From Gammaproteobacteria bacterium (lineage in GTDB: Bacteria; Pseudomonadota; Gammaproteobacteria; SZUA-152), in assembly GCA_013152545.1 (NCBI GenBank), contig JAADGF010000025.1:55119-114423 (forward strand): 59,305 bases of DNA. The letters are read 5' to 3'. Within the stretch, counting starts at the first letter, position 1, and each line of letters starts with the position of its first letter. The notes beneath the pieces were generated by a model that saw only the letters and a program-made list of their open reading frames with translations, ran no database searches and was not told the DNA's origin. Made by a program: the position numbers and the translations under genes. Shown one piece after another: positions 1 to 9,801 of the stretch.

Positions 1-75
1 TGTAACTCCTTGGAATAGAATCACTATTCCGCGTCGTTACGCCTTGTCCTACACCGCCGCAAACGCACACTTCAC
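1..75. repeat. Degenerate partial copy of fold-back element B
   Basis: The first ~75 bases resemble the interior of element B near 13230-13320. Shared blocks are a 'ccttg.aatagaa..actatt.cgcgtc' stretch, 'cgccttg', and a trailing 'cgcacactt'. The outer end is cut off by the window edge. No gene is seen here. Confidence 0.45.
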
Positions 76-100
76 CCCGTCCAACTGAGGAATCTAGGTT

Positions 101-176
101 TAACGTAGCGATCGTAAAAATGGGCCAAAATGGCATTTTCGCAGTCGGCTTTCTATTCTCGGGCAGATTTCCCTAG
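101..176 (-). repeat. Partial copy of fold-back element C
   Basis: About 75 bp match, in reverse complement, the left arm of element C at 16302-16491. The match runs from 'taacgtagcgatcgta' through 'ggcattttcgcag' to 'ggctttctattctcgggc'. Only one arm is present, so it is a truncated or decayed copy. Confidence 0.6.
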
Positions 177-244
177 CATGACTGAATCGTTGAGCACAGC
201 TCATAACATGTGAATATAAAAGAACTGCTAACCATTCAACTTAA

Positions 245-395
245 CCTTTGATTTGTCCTATTTTTTCGTTAGAAAGCTGCATCAAAAGCGCTTATTTTCA
301 TCGATAAACGCCGCGCTTTTTCTTTATTCTCGAATAAATCAAAGGCAATCTGAACCGTTACTGGGTATTTTAAAAAACAGGCTGAGTAGTTAAAG
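245..395 (+). repeat. Fold-back element D, copy 1
   Basis: Related copies lie at 21099-21217 and 30107-30259. Outer arms 'cctttgattt' (245-254) and 'aaatcaaagg' (336-345) are inverted repeats. An inner stem pairs 'aaagcgc' with 'gcgcttt' and runs into T residues, so it could also act as a terminator. With neighbouring fragments it accounts for most of the pilQ-distal gap at 1-472, where aroK/aroB often lie in related bacteria. Confidence 0.65.
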
Positions 396-436
396 TTGTA
401 CAAAAACGGGTTCGAAACAGGACAACGCTGGGAATG

Positions 437-458
437 CCCCGGGCAAGTTTGCCCGGGG
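437..458 (-). terminator. GC-rich hairpin downstream of pilQ
   Basis: A perfect 10-bp stem (ccccgggcaa / ttgcccgggg) with a 2-base loop lies 15 bases beyond the pilQ stop. There is no clear U-run, so termination is inferred from position and stem strength only. Confidence 0.5.
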
Positions 459-472
459 GGAGAGGCAGTACG

Positions 473-3208
473 TTATTGAGTAGAGTTTGTATTCAGGCTT
501 TGCTTCAGTATTTTAGGTGTTACAAAAATCAATAATTCATTCTTGGTATCTTTAATGGTTTTGGAGCGGAATAAAGCGCCAATGAACGGCAGATCACCCA
601 AAAAGGGCACTTTGGTCACGGAGTTGATCTTGGATTGCTCATAGACGCCACCAAGCACCACTGTTGCACCATTTTCAATTAATACTTGGGTTTTGACTTC
701 TTTGGTATTGATGCTAGGTACACCATTAAAAATATCGCCGACACTGTCTTTGTTAACGGCCAAGTCTAATATGACACGGTCATCCGGCGTGATTTGGGGG
801 GTGACTGTCAGGGAAAGCACCGCATCTTTAAACCTTACACTAGTGGCGCCACTGGAACTGGCCTGCTGAAAGGGGATTTGGGTGCCTTGTTTAATCACGG
901 CTTCCTGCTGGTTGGCCGTGACGACGCGTGGATTGGAAATTACTTCACCTCGGCCATCGGTTTCCAGGGCGGAGAGTTCCAGGTCCAATAACACATTAGA
1001 GCCTAATATTGCCAGTGCAATCCTGCCTGGTGCGCCGCCTGCAGGTGTGGCGGGCAAATTCACGTTGAGGCGTTCATTGAGTACACCGAACGAACTTAGG
1101 TTTTGGATGGGTGGACCCCCGGGCAGGGCTTGATCTGTAATGGAGTCTGTACCTTCCAACGAACCGGAGGTGGTGGATAATGTGTTTTTATTACCGATAC
1201 CGGTTGCACCGAAGCGAACCCCTAGATCTTTGGCAAACGTGTCGTCGGCGATTACAATGCGTGATTCAATCATGACTTGGCGAACGGGTATATCTAATCG
1301 GGCAATGAGTTTTCGTACATCCAGCAGGCGCTCACTGGTGTCGACGGCAATGATGGTATTGGTGCGCTCGTCAACCGTGGTATTACCCCGCTCCGACATA
1401 ACGCCGGTCCCCTTGGCTTGGAGTATGCCCGCAATATCAGAGGCTTTGGCATAATTGACCTGTATAATATCGGAACGTAGAGGGTCCAGTTCCTCAATTT
1501 GTTTTTTTGCTTCCAGTTCCAGTTTTTCCCGGGCGGATATTTCTGCGCTGGGTGCGACTAAAATCACATTGCCGGACTGACGCATTGCTAAACCTTTGGT
1601 TTTAAGGATAATATCCAAGGCTTGGTCCCAGGGTACGTTTTTCAGGCGTAAGGTAAGGTTACCTTGTACCGAGTCGCTGGTGACCATGTTTAGACTGGTA
1701 AAGTCGGCAATCAATTGTAATACGGCGCGCACCTCAATGTCCTGGAAGTTGAGCGATAGTTTTTCGCCGGTATAACCATCTTGTTGGTCTTTGGCTTTTG
1801 TGGCTGTTTCATCTTTTTCAGTGGGTTTCACTTCAATCGTATAAGTACCGCCAGCATGATAGGCCAGGTATTCGTAGTCGCCCGCCGGGGTGATGGCCAG
1901 ACGCACCCGATTGCCTACGCGCGTAGTATCAATGTATTGCACGGGTGTGGCGAAATCTGTGACGTCGAGGCGTTGCAGTAGGTTTGGCGAAATAGAGGTA
2001 TTGCCAAAGTCTACAAAAATCAGGTTGCCGGATTCGCCAGTACTGGCGGGTGTGTCTGAGTCAGACAAGGAAATCACAATACGGGCTTCTCCCTGGTTAC
2101 CCCGGCGGAAATCAATATTTGAAATGCTGTGCAGAGCGTCATCATTTGGTACGGCTGTTGAGATTCTTGTTGCGGCACGAGCAGGTACGGTATTATTGGC
2201 GGCACGGCTTCCTGCCAGGGTGATATAGACTTTACTGCCGCTGACCTCGGTTTCAAAGGGTAGTAATTGAACTAGGTTTAATATAACCCGGGTACGATTG
2301 CCGGCTTCTACAGCTGTGATGCTTTTGGCAAAACCGATACCTACATTTTTGTTCTTCCATCCCAAGCCGCTGCCTGTGTTGGGAAAATCCAAGGCAATAC
2401 GGGCAGGATTGTCGATTGTAAAACTACCTGGCTCAACGGCTCGTTGGGAAAAAGAGATAACAAACTGTACTTTATCGCCGGGTAGTTTATGAAAGCTAAC
2501 ATCTTTTAAATAAGAGCCACTACCGGTTGGGGTACGCCGCCGCGGTGGCGCAGCGCGTTTTACCGGTTCCACTACCGGTTGAGATTGGGGTTTGGGTGAG
2601 ATTGGTTGCACCGCCGCTATTTTTGTCGTTTTGCCGGATGTGTCTGAGGCAGCGCTATTATCCCCTGCAACATTTACGAAGATATTGGCGCCTTCTGTGC
2701 GAATGGTATAGGGTTTTAAAGTATCAAGGTTAATGGAAACCCTCGTTTTATCAGCGGTCTGAGATGCTTTTAAAGATTTGACCCCTGCCATTTCGATGGG
2801 TAATGGTAAACTCCAGGGCAGGTTATTCTTTGTTTTGGATAAATCGAGTGATATTTTTGCTGGACTTCGTGAGGTGAAATCAGCGGGTGTTGGTGCGGGA
2901 CCGGAAAGTGCTAGACGTATTTCCACGCCACCATCGGCGGATGATCTGAAATCCGCAAAATCCAGCGAACGGGGGGATATTTCGCCCTCTTCTGCCATCA
3001 CAGCACAGAGTGGGAGTAACGCCAAAGTTAAGAGCGTCGTTTGTAGTATGCGCAGAAATACCCGAACAGTGGGTTTGGCTGGCTTGTGGGTAGTGTGATT
3101 CGCGTTAACGTCCTTATTGTAATGCATTGCTGGCTCTTCGTTTTCGTTAAATGAATTGTTGTTGAATACCATTCGTGTGGGAAATACCGTTTTTGTGGAA
3201 AATACCAT
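473..3208 (-). CDS. pilQ: Type IV pilus secretin PilQ
   Basis: PilQ forms the outer-membrane gated channel through which the type IV pilus emerges. An N-terminal hydrophobic segment ending near LPLCAVMA is a signal peptide. Three AMIN-like peptidoglycan-binding repeats follow (for example ISLDLSKT, IALDFPNT), then a secretin/TonB short domain (LSLNFQDIEVRAVLQLIADF), an NolW-like N1 domain and the C-terminal secretin domain with VPFLGDLPFIGALFRS. The open frame reaches 3232, where an ATG overlaps the pilP stop. I chose the ATG at 3208 because a GAGGA precedes it by 8 bases; one at 3127 is also possible. It is the last gene of pilMNOPQ. Confidence 0.95.
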   Translation of the reverse strand: MVFSTKTVFPTRMVFNNNSFNENEEPAMHYNKDVNANHTTHKPAKPTVRVFLRILQTTLLTLALLPLCAVMAEEGEISPRSLDFADFRSSADGGVEIRLALSGPAPTPADFTSRSPAKISLDLSKTKNNLPWSLPLPIEMAGVKSLKASQTADKTRVSINLDTLKPYTIRTEGANIFVNVAGDNSAASDTSGKTTKIAAVQPISPKPQSQPVVEPVKRAAPPRRRTPTGSGSYLKDVSFHKLPGDKVQFVISFSQRAVEPGSFTIDNPARIALDFPNTGSGLGWKNKNVGIGFAKSITAVEAGNRTRVILNLVQLLPFETEVSGSKVYITLAGSRAANNTVPARAATRISTAVPNDDALHSISNIDFRRGNQGEARIVISLSDSDTPASTGESGNLIFVDFGNTSISPNLLQRLDVTDFATPVQYIDTTRVGNRVRLAITPAGDYEYLAYHAGGTYTIEVKPTEKDETATKAKDQQDGYTGEKLSLNFQDIEVRAVLQLIADFTSLNMVTSDSVQGNLTLRLKNVPWDQALDIILKTKGLAMRQSGNVILVAPSAEISAREKLELEAKKQIEELDPLRSDIIQVNYAKASDIAGILQAKGTGVMSERGNTTVDERTNTIIAVDTSERLLDVRKLIARLDIPVRQVMIESRIVIADDTFAKDLGVRFGATGIGNKNTLSTTSGSLEGTDSITDQALPGGPPIQNLSSFGVLNERLNVNLPATPAGGAPGRIALAILGSNVLLDLELSALETDGRGEVISNPRVVTANQQEAVIKQGTQIPFQQASSSGATSVRFKDAVLSLTVTPQITPDDRVILDLAVNKDSVGDIFNGVPSINTKEVKTQVLIENGATVVLGGVYEQSKINSVTKVPFLGDLPFIGALFRSKTIKDTKNELLIFVTPKILKQSLNTNSTQ

Positions 3209-3228
3209 TGTTACAGTCCTCATTGGGA

Positions 3229-3783
3229 TCATTCACTTACACTTAGCGTCGCCTGTCGTCTCACCCAGCCGCCGAGTCCGTCAGGGACAATTTCTTGTAG
3301 CACCACGTCAGTTTCTGTGACGCGCAGAATTTTGCCATTATCCTGGCCCATGTATTTCCCGGGTTTGGTTCTGTAGAGGGTACCGTCCTGCGATTTTATG
3401 AGCGCCCAGCGATCGCCGCTTTGCTCCAGGCTACCCACCATCTTTAAGGTAGCCAGCGGAAATTGTTCGAGCACTTGCCGCTGGCGGTTGTTGTCGGGTC
3501 GGACCCCGTTGTTGGATCGAGCCAGTTTACGACTTACCGTAGGCAAAAACGGATCACGCAAGGTGGCTTCTTTGTAATCATAAGTTGAGTAGGACTGTAC
3601 TTCGGGTAAAGGTGGAATATCCCCCGCTTTTCGTGCTTTAATCTCACTAACGTAGCTGTGTAAATCGGAGACATTCTCGCTGCCACAGGCAAAAAGCGTC
3701 ATGCTCAGCAGGCTTATGCTCAGTAGCTTCACGGTGGCTTGCCGAGTGGTCAGTTGTTCCATTTGTCGTGTTTTTGTTAACAT
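3229..3783 (-). CDS. pilP: Type IV pilus lipoprotein PilP
   Basis: PilP is the inner-membrane lipoprotein that links the PilNO dimer to the PilQ secretin in the periplasm. A short basic start is followed by a hydrophobic segment and a lipobox LFAC with Cys at about residue 33. The mature part contains the family's YxYKEATLRDPFLP segment and the C-terminal beta domain (LKMVGSLEQSGDRWALI, GQDNGKILRVTETDVVL). The frame may instead start at Met8 (3762). Its stop overlaps an upstream ATG of the pilQ frame, suggesting translational coupling. Confidence 0.92.
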   Translation of the reverse strand: MLTKTRQMEQLTTRQATVKLLSISLLSMTLFACGSENVSDLHSYVSEIKARKAGDIPPLPEVQSYSTYDYKEATLRDPFLPTVSRKLARSNNGVRPDNNRQRQVLEQFPLATLKMVGSLEQSGDRWALIKSQDGTLYRTKPGKYMGQDNGKILRVTETDVVLQEIVPDGLGGWVRRQATLSVSE

Positions 3784-3887
3784 AACTTTATGATCGAATA
3801 TATTGTATTGGTGTTCTCTTGTCTGTGATTTTTGCGGGTTTGTACTGGAGCCGACAGCGTCAGACCCAGACCCTTTCAGTAGCGTAC

Positions 3888-4538
3888 TTATCTTTTGCGC
3901 CTTTTCTTTTTCTTCTTAGCGTTTTGTGCGTCCAGTTCATCTTGATCTAGATAACGATAAGTGTTGGCAGTGGCATTCATTAATAGCACTGAAGCGCCTT
4001 TTTTCTGGTCTTTCCCGGTCTTTTTCGGGTGGTTGATTTTTAAGTTATGTAGCGTGACAATTCGGGGTAGGGCTGCGATGCCGCTGACGAAATTGCCCAG
4101 CTGATGATACGAGCCTACCACTCGGATGCTGATGGGGTATTCAGCATAAAATTCTTTTATTACTTCTGCACCGGGTTTGAATAACTCGAATTCAAGGCCG
4201 CTTTCCAAGCCGACACGGGAGATGTCGACCAGCAACTCTGCTACCTCTGTTTTGCTGGGTAATTGTAGCAACAGTGCGCCGAAGGATTTTTTCATTACCT
4301 CCATTTGCTCTTTATAAGCATCAAGATTAGCGGCGACCGCCTGTTTGGTTTCAAAGGCTTTTTTTAACTCTGCTTCTTTGGCTCGGGCGTTATCCAGCAC
4401 CACTAATTGTTCTTTTGTATCGAACCAATATCCTGCAAACCCCACTGCAATGGCGATCACTATTACGGCGACGATTTTAGCAGGCAAAGGCCAATTGCCG
4501 GCATTTTTAAAGTCCAGGTCATCAAAATCTATGTTCAC
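3888..4538 (-). CDS. pilO: Type IV pilus inner-membrane protein PilO
   Basis: PilO pairs with PilN to form the periplasmic part of the pilus alignment complex. One transmembrane helix near residues 17-40 is followed by a coiled coil (about 48-85) and a ferredoxin-like domain (LLVDISRVGLESGLEFELFKPG). The ATG overlaps the pilN stop by four bases, so the two are translationally coupled. The C-terminus is unusually lysine- and arginine-rich (NAKKKKKRRKR). About 100 bases without a gene separate it from pilP. Confidence 0.93.
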   Translation of the reverse strand: MNIDFDDLDFKNAGNWPLPAKIVAVIVIAIAVGFAGYWFDTKEQLVVLDNARAKEAELKKAFETKQAVAANLDAYKEQMEVMKKSFGALLLQLPSKTEVAELLVDISRVGLESGLEFELFKPGAEVIKEFYAEYPISIRVVGSYHQLGNFVSGIAALPRIVTLHNLKINHPKKTGKDQKKGASVLLMNATANTYRYLDQDELDAQNAKKKKKRRKR

Positions 4539-5104
4539 GCCTTTTTACCTTTTTCTTCTTCCGCTGGTTTGGTTTGTGTTACTTCCAATCTAAACCAGCT
4601 AGAGTCGGGGTATTGTTGCTTGGCAGAATCGATAACACTGAGTTTAGGGTTGGTTAGCCATTCTGATGCGTCGAGATTGCGCATGAAGGCCGATACACTA
4701 TCATTGGAATTGGCGACGCCCGTGATGCTTAGCAGGGTGCCTTTGCGTTCGGTGTTTAACAAAAACACCCCTTTGGGGGTGGCCATAGCAACTTCCTCGA
4801 ACAAATGCACAATTTCAGGACGGCTGCTTTGCAGTTGTTGGATGACCTGCATGCGTGCCAGCAATGATGCTTTATCCCGTTTGAGGGTTTTTATTTCTTC
4901 GATTTCTTTTTCAACTGTTTTAATAGTGTCTTCCAGAAAATTATTTCTCGAATTCTGGCTTTCGATCATGCTGGTCATTTGAATATGGACGAATACGACG
5001 ACGAGTGCGGAGAAAATAGCTGCACCTGCCAGCATTACGTTAAATTGCCGTTGTTTCTCGGCCCTTAATTCTTCCCGCCAAGGCAATAAATTAATATGAG
5101 GCAT
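4535..5104 (-). CDS. pilN: Type IV pilus inner-membrane protein PilN
   Basis: It begins with the conserved PilN motif MPHINLLPWREE, which inserts in the groove of cytoplasmic PilM. A transmembrane helix (about 22-44), a coiled coil (52-90) and a periplasmic ferredoxin-like domain follow. The 189-residue length is normal. It starts directly after the pilM stop and overlaps pilO, consistent with one operon. A basic tail (EEEKGKKA) ends the protein. Confidence 0.94.
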   Translation of the reverse strand: MPHINLLPWREELRAEKQRQFNVMLAGAAIFSALVVVFVHIQMTSMIESQNSRNNFLEDTIKTVEKEIEEIKTLKRDKASLLARMQVIQQLQSSRPEIVHLFEEVAMATPKGVFLLNTERKGTLLSITGVANSNDSVSAFMRNLDASEWLTNPKLSVIDSAKQQYPDSSWFRLEVTQTKPAEEEKGKKA

Positions 5105-6426
<1,322 letters not shown>

Positions 6427-9033
6427 ATGATTGGCATCATGAAAAAATTATTGAGTGTTCCGGTATTAATCACCGTTTTGAGTGCTGGTTTCATCGCTGT
6501 TGGCGTGATGGCGTTAGCGATTTACTTGTTTGTCGTGCCTAAATTGCCACCCATTGAAAACTTGCGTGATATACAGTTTCAGGTTCCGCTCAAAATTTAT
6601 TCGAAGGATGAAAAGCTTATCGCCGAATATGGTGAGAAAAAACGAGTGCCACTGGATATTGAGCATACACCACAACTGCTAATCAATGCCGTTCTGGCGG
6701 CAGAGGATGACCGGTTTTTTCAGCACCATGGCGTGGATTATCGGGGGTTGCTGCGGGCGGTTGTTTATTTGTTGCGCACTGGTCAGAAGGGGCAAGGTGG
6801 TAGCACGATTACCATGCAGGTTGCGCGTAATTTTTTCCTTAGCCGGGAAAAAACATATTTACGTAAACTCAATGAAATTTTATTGGCGTTAAAAATTGAG
6901 CGAGAAATATCCAAAAACGAAATATTGGAATTGTATCTCAATAAAATTTATTTAGGAAATCGATCCTATGGTTTTGCTGCTGCGGCACAAGTTTATTATG
7001 GTAAAAGGCTGGAGGAAATGACACCAGCAGAAATTGCCATGATCGCTGGTTTGCCCAAGGCACCTTCTCGTTACAACCCCATTGTTAATCCAGATCGCGC
7101 CTTATTAAGGCGCAATTATGTATTAAGTCGTATGAGAACTTTAGGGAAGCTATCTGAAGAACAGTACCAGGAAGCAAAAAACTCCATCGATACGTCAAGG
7201 TTTCATGGGCTTCGCCGAGAGGTTTCAGCGCCTTATATCGCTGAAATGGTGCGTGCGGCATTGATCGAGCGTCTTGGTAAAGAAACCTACACCAGTGGCT
7301 ATAAAGTATACACTACGATTGATTCACGCTTACAGTTAGCGGCGAATAAGGCACTGCGCGATGCTTTAATGGCCTATACGGAACGGCATGGTTTTCGGGG
7401 GGCTGAGGCGAATGTGGACTTGGCACAAACAGATGAAAATGATGAGAGTTCATATCGCGCTATATTGTCTGATTATCAATCAATTAATGGGTTGTGGCCT
7501 GCATTGGTGATCAGCGTGGGTGAAAAAGATGCCTTAGTGTATCAATCACGCCATGGTAAGTTGGTATTGGATTGGCAGGGCATGAAATGGGCTGCGCCTT
7601 GGCGTGGGGATGGAAAAATGCCAGGGAAACGTCCTAAAAAAGCGGCTGATATTCTGCGTGTGGGTGACATCATACGGATTACTCAAACTACAAAAACCAA
7701 AGTGCAGCAGGACAGCATTAACACTGTTTCCTGGGCGTTGGCACAAGTTCCTCATGTGGAAGGTGCGCTGGTTTCGTTGTCAGCACATGATGGTTCCGTG
7801 CTGGCTTTGGTCGGAGGGTTTGACTTCAATAAAAGCAGTTTCAATCGTGTTACCCAAGCGTTACGTCAACCTGGCTCCAACATCAAGCCGTTTAATTATT
7901 CAGCGGCATTGGAAAAAGGCTATACTGCGGCCAGTCTCATCAATGATGCGCCTATTGTGTTTGATGACCCAGGATTGGAAAGTACTTGGCGGCCGGAAAA
8001 CTACAGTGGAAAAGTGTTTGGGCCTACACGATTGCGTCAGGCCTTAATAAAATCTCGAAACCTTGTGTCTATTCGTTTGCTACGTTCTATAGGTATATCG
8101 TATGCGATTGATTATATTACCCGCTTTGGGTTTAAGGCCAAACATTTGCCGCGGGACTTATCCCTGTCGTTGGGCAGTGCCTCAATTACGCCAATGGAAC
8201 TGGTAACAGCTTATGCTGTGTTTGCCAATGGTGGCTATAAAATCGATTCCTATTTTATTGACCGCATTGAAAATTCAGACAACGTGGTGATTATGACCTC
8301 CAATCCGCTCGTGGTTTGCGAGGTTTGTGAAAACTACCCTGAAGAAACGGCGGTAGGCATGGAGACAGAAAGGCTTAACGATGTAACAGGCCTAACAAAG
8401 GTTGACCATGTGCCGGAAATCACCTCTATGTTGGTGCCAGTGAATATTAGTGAAACCCCTGACGCGATGTATCTTGCCAATATAGAACATTCAGAATCGT
8501 TGCTGCCGCAGCGTCGTGCTAAACGCATTATTACATCCCAAAATGCATATATTATGAACAGCATCTTACGTGATGTTGTAAAGTTGGGCACCGGTCGTCG
8601 TGCTCTGCAACTGAAACGTAGCGATTTGGCGGGTAAAACAGGTACCACTAATGATCAACGTGACGCTTGGTTTTCTGGGTACAACCCGGATATTGTTACC
8701 ACTGCTTGGGTGGGGTTTGATACCCCACAACCCTTGGGTAGCCGGGAAACGGGTGGTAGAGCGGCGTTACCGATGTGGATTAGTTACATGGCAGAAGCAT
8801 TGCAAGGTTTACCTGACCAAGCACTTGAACGCCCCCCCGGGCTTGTCTCGGTTCGCATTGATCCGGAATCAGGGTTATTGGTCAGCGCAGGGTTTCAAGG
8901 GGCATTGTTTGAAACGTTTCGTGCTGACAATGTTCCCAAGAGCATGACCGATGAAGATACGGGGATGAGTAATGTCATGTCTACTGATGGTGGGTTTGCG
9001 GCACCGGACGAAATTCCGGAGCAATTGTTTTAG
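6427..9033 (+). CDS. mrcA: Penicillin-binding protein 1A (bifunctional glycosyltransferase/transpeptidase)
   Basis: This class A PBP polymerises glycan strands and crosslinks peptidoglycan in the periplasm. A single transmembrane helix (about 8-36) anchors it. The GT51 domain shows EDDRFFQHHG with catalytic Glu93, then GGSTITMQVARNFFLS and LNKIYLGNRSYG. An OB-like insert follows. The transpeptidase motifs are SNIK (nucleophile Ser near residue 483), SRN, and AGKTGTTNDQRDAWF. The length of 868 is typical. Start is at 6427; ATG at 6439 (MKKLL) is an alternative. The pilM-divergent position is common in gammaproteobacteria. Confidence 0.95.
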   Translation: MIGIMKKLLSVPVLITVLSAGFIAVGVMALAIYLFVVPKLPPIENLRDIQFQVPLKIYSKDEKLIAEYGEKKRVPLDIEHTPQLLINAVLAAEDDRFFQHHGVDYRGLLRAVVYLLRTGQKGQGGSTITMQVARNFFLSREKTYLRKLNEILLALKIEREISKNEILELYLNKIYLGNRSYGFAAAAQVYYGKRLEEMTPAEIAMIAGLPKAPSRYNPIVNPDRALLRRNYVLSRMRTLGKLSEEQYQEAKNSIDTSRFHGLRREVSAPYIAEMVRAALIERLGKETYTSGYKVYTTIDSRLQLAANKALRDALMAYTERHGFRGAEANVDLAQTDENDESSYRAILSDYQSINGLWPALVISVGEKDALVYQSRHGKLVLDWQGMKWAAPWRGDGKMPGKRPKKAADILRVGDIIRITQTTKTKVQQDSINTVSWALAQVPHVEGALVSLSAHDGSVLALVGGFDFNKSSFNRVTQALRQPGSNIKPFNYSAALEKGYTAASLINDAPIVFDDPGLESTWRPENYSGKVFGPTRLRQALIKSRNLVSIRLLRSIGISYAIDYITRFGFKAKHLPRDLSLSLGSASITPMELVTAYAVFANGGYKIDSYFIDRIENSDNVVIMTSNPLVVCEVCENYPEETAVGMETERLNDVTGLTKVDHVPEITSMLVPVNISETPDAMYLANIEHSESLLPQRRAKRIITSQNAYIMNSILRDVVKLGTGRRALQLKRSDLAGKTGTTNDQRDAWFSGYNPDIVTTAWVGFDTPQPLGSRETGGRAALPMWISYMAEALQGLPDQALERPPGLVSVRIDPESGLLVSAGFQGALFETFRADNVPKSMTDEDTGMSNVMSTDGGFAAPDEIPEQLF

Positions 9034-9076
9034 GTGATCGCTGTTCGGGGCGAGGCTTCCTCGATATTAGGCATTG

Positions 9077-9403
9077 CTAATTTAGTATAGATAGTTGATT
9101 GTTCCATTTGGCCATCAGGAGCCTGATCGAGTATTCCAATCTTTTTTGATGCTTGCGGTAGCGCTTAGACTTGCGCCGCAGCCGGGCAAGAAAATGCCTA
9201 AATAGATTGTTATAGCCCTCGATCGTATCAATTTCTGCTTTCGATTGAAGATGTCGCCGTTTGGGAATAAATCCTTCGTACGGTGTCCGGTATTTGTCAT
9301 GACGGTACCCGCTGGCCAAACACCTGAACGATTTCCAGTGCTTGCTTCCTGTGATCGCTCCCCGTGAACTCAATACGCAATCGATGAATTCTTTCTTGCG
9401 GCA
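9077..9403 (-). pseudogene. IS1-family transposase remnant (C-terminal part)
   Basis: The frame reads from about 9403 to a stop at 9077 with no proper start. Its C-terminal half, with IEGYNNLFRHFLARLRRKSK and MAKWNNQLS, resembles the end of IS1 (InsAB') transposases, including the EGYN...RHFLARxRRK block of the DDE domain. The preceding HTH and first catalytic Asp region are absent. The upstream end adjoins fold-back element A at 9437. It is a dead fragment of a formerly mobile element. Confidence 0.75.
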
Positions 9404-9436
9404 TTAGTGTGAATCGTCTTACCGGTGTATGCCATT

Positions 9437-9616
9437 AACCTAAATTACTCAGTTGAATCCACTGTGACCGCCGATATCACAGAACCTAAAAGACTTATTG
9501 GGATTTTCTGAATTCACCGTATGGGTGATACGCTGTCATCCAAAAAACCCCAATAAGTCTTTTACTTTCAGTGCCCTAGTCACTCTCGCGATGATTCAAC
9601 TGATTAATTTAGGGTT
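9437..9616 (-). repeat. Fold-back element A, copy 3
   Basis: A ~180-bp palindrome with ends 'aacctaaattactcagttgaat' (first 20 bases conserved in type) and their inverse at 9599-9616. It is the reverse-orientation relative of copies at 13066-13177 and 52191-52367. The inner stem pairs agacttattggg with cccaataagtct. No ORF is present. It separates the IS1 remnant from bioA. Confidence 0.8.
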
Positions 9617-9801
9617 ATCCATGCTGATTATAGTCCATGCTGAACAGTGCACGAAATTGCAGCATTACTAAAAGGCTGTTGATTGCCAGTATGGCTTGTG
9701 TTGTGGTCTGGAAAATAGCCGTTGCAGAAAGGAAACCAGCCGAGGGGGGAGGCAGGGCTTTTTTGATTAAACTGAGTTGTTACGCCTGGAGTTGTATGTT
9801 T

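Noticed and set aside
4407-4982. 191-codon plus-strand frame
   Set aside because: Antisense to pilN and pilO, with no start context or family features.
9637-9801. N-terminal extension of bioA
   Set aside because: Residues are not aminotransferase-like; GGAG before ATG 9802 gives a normal length.
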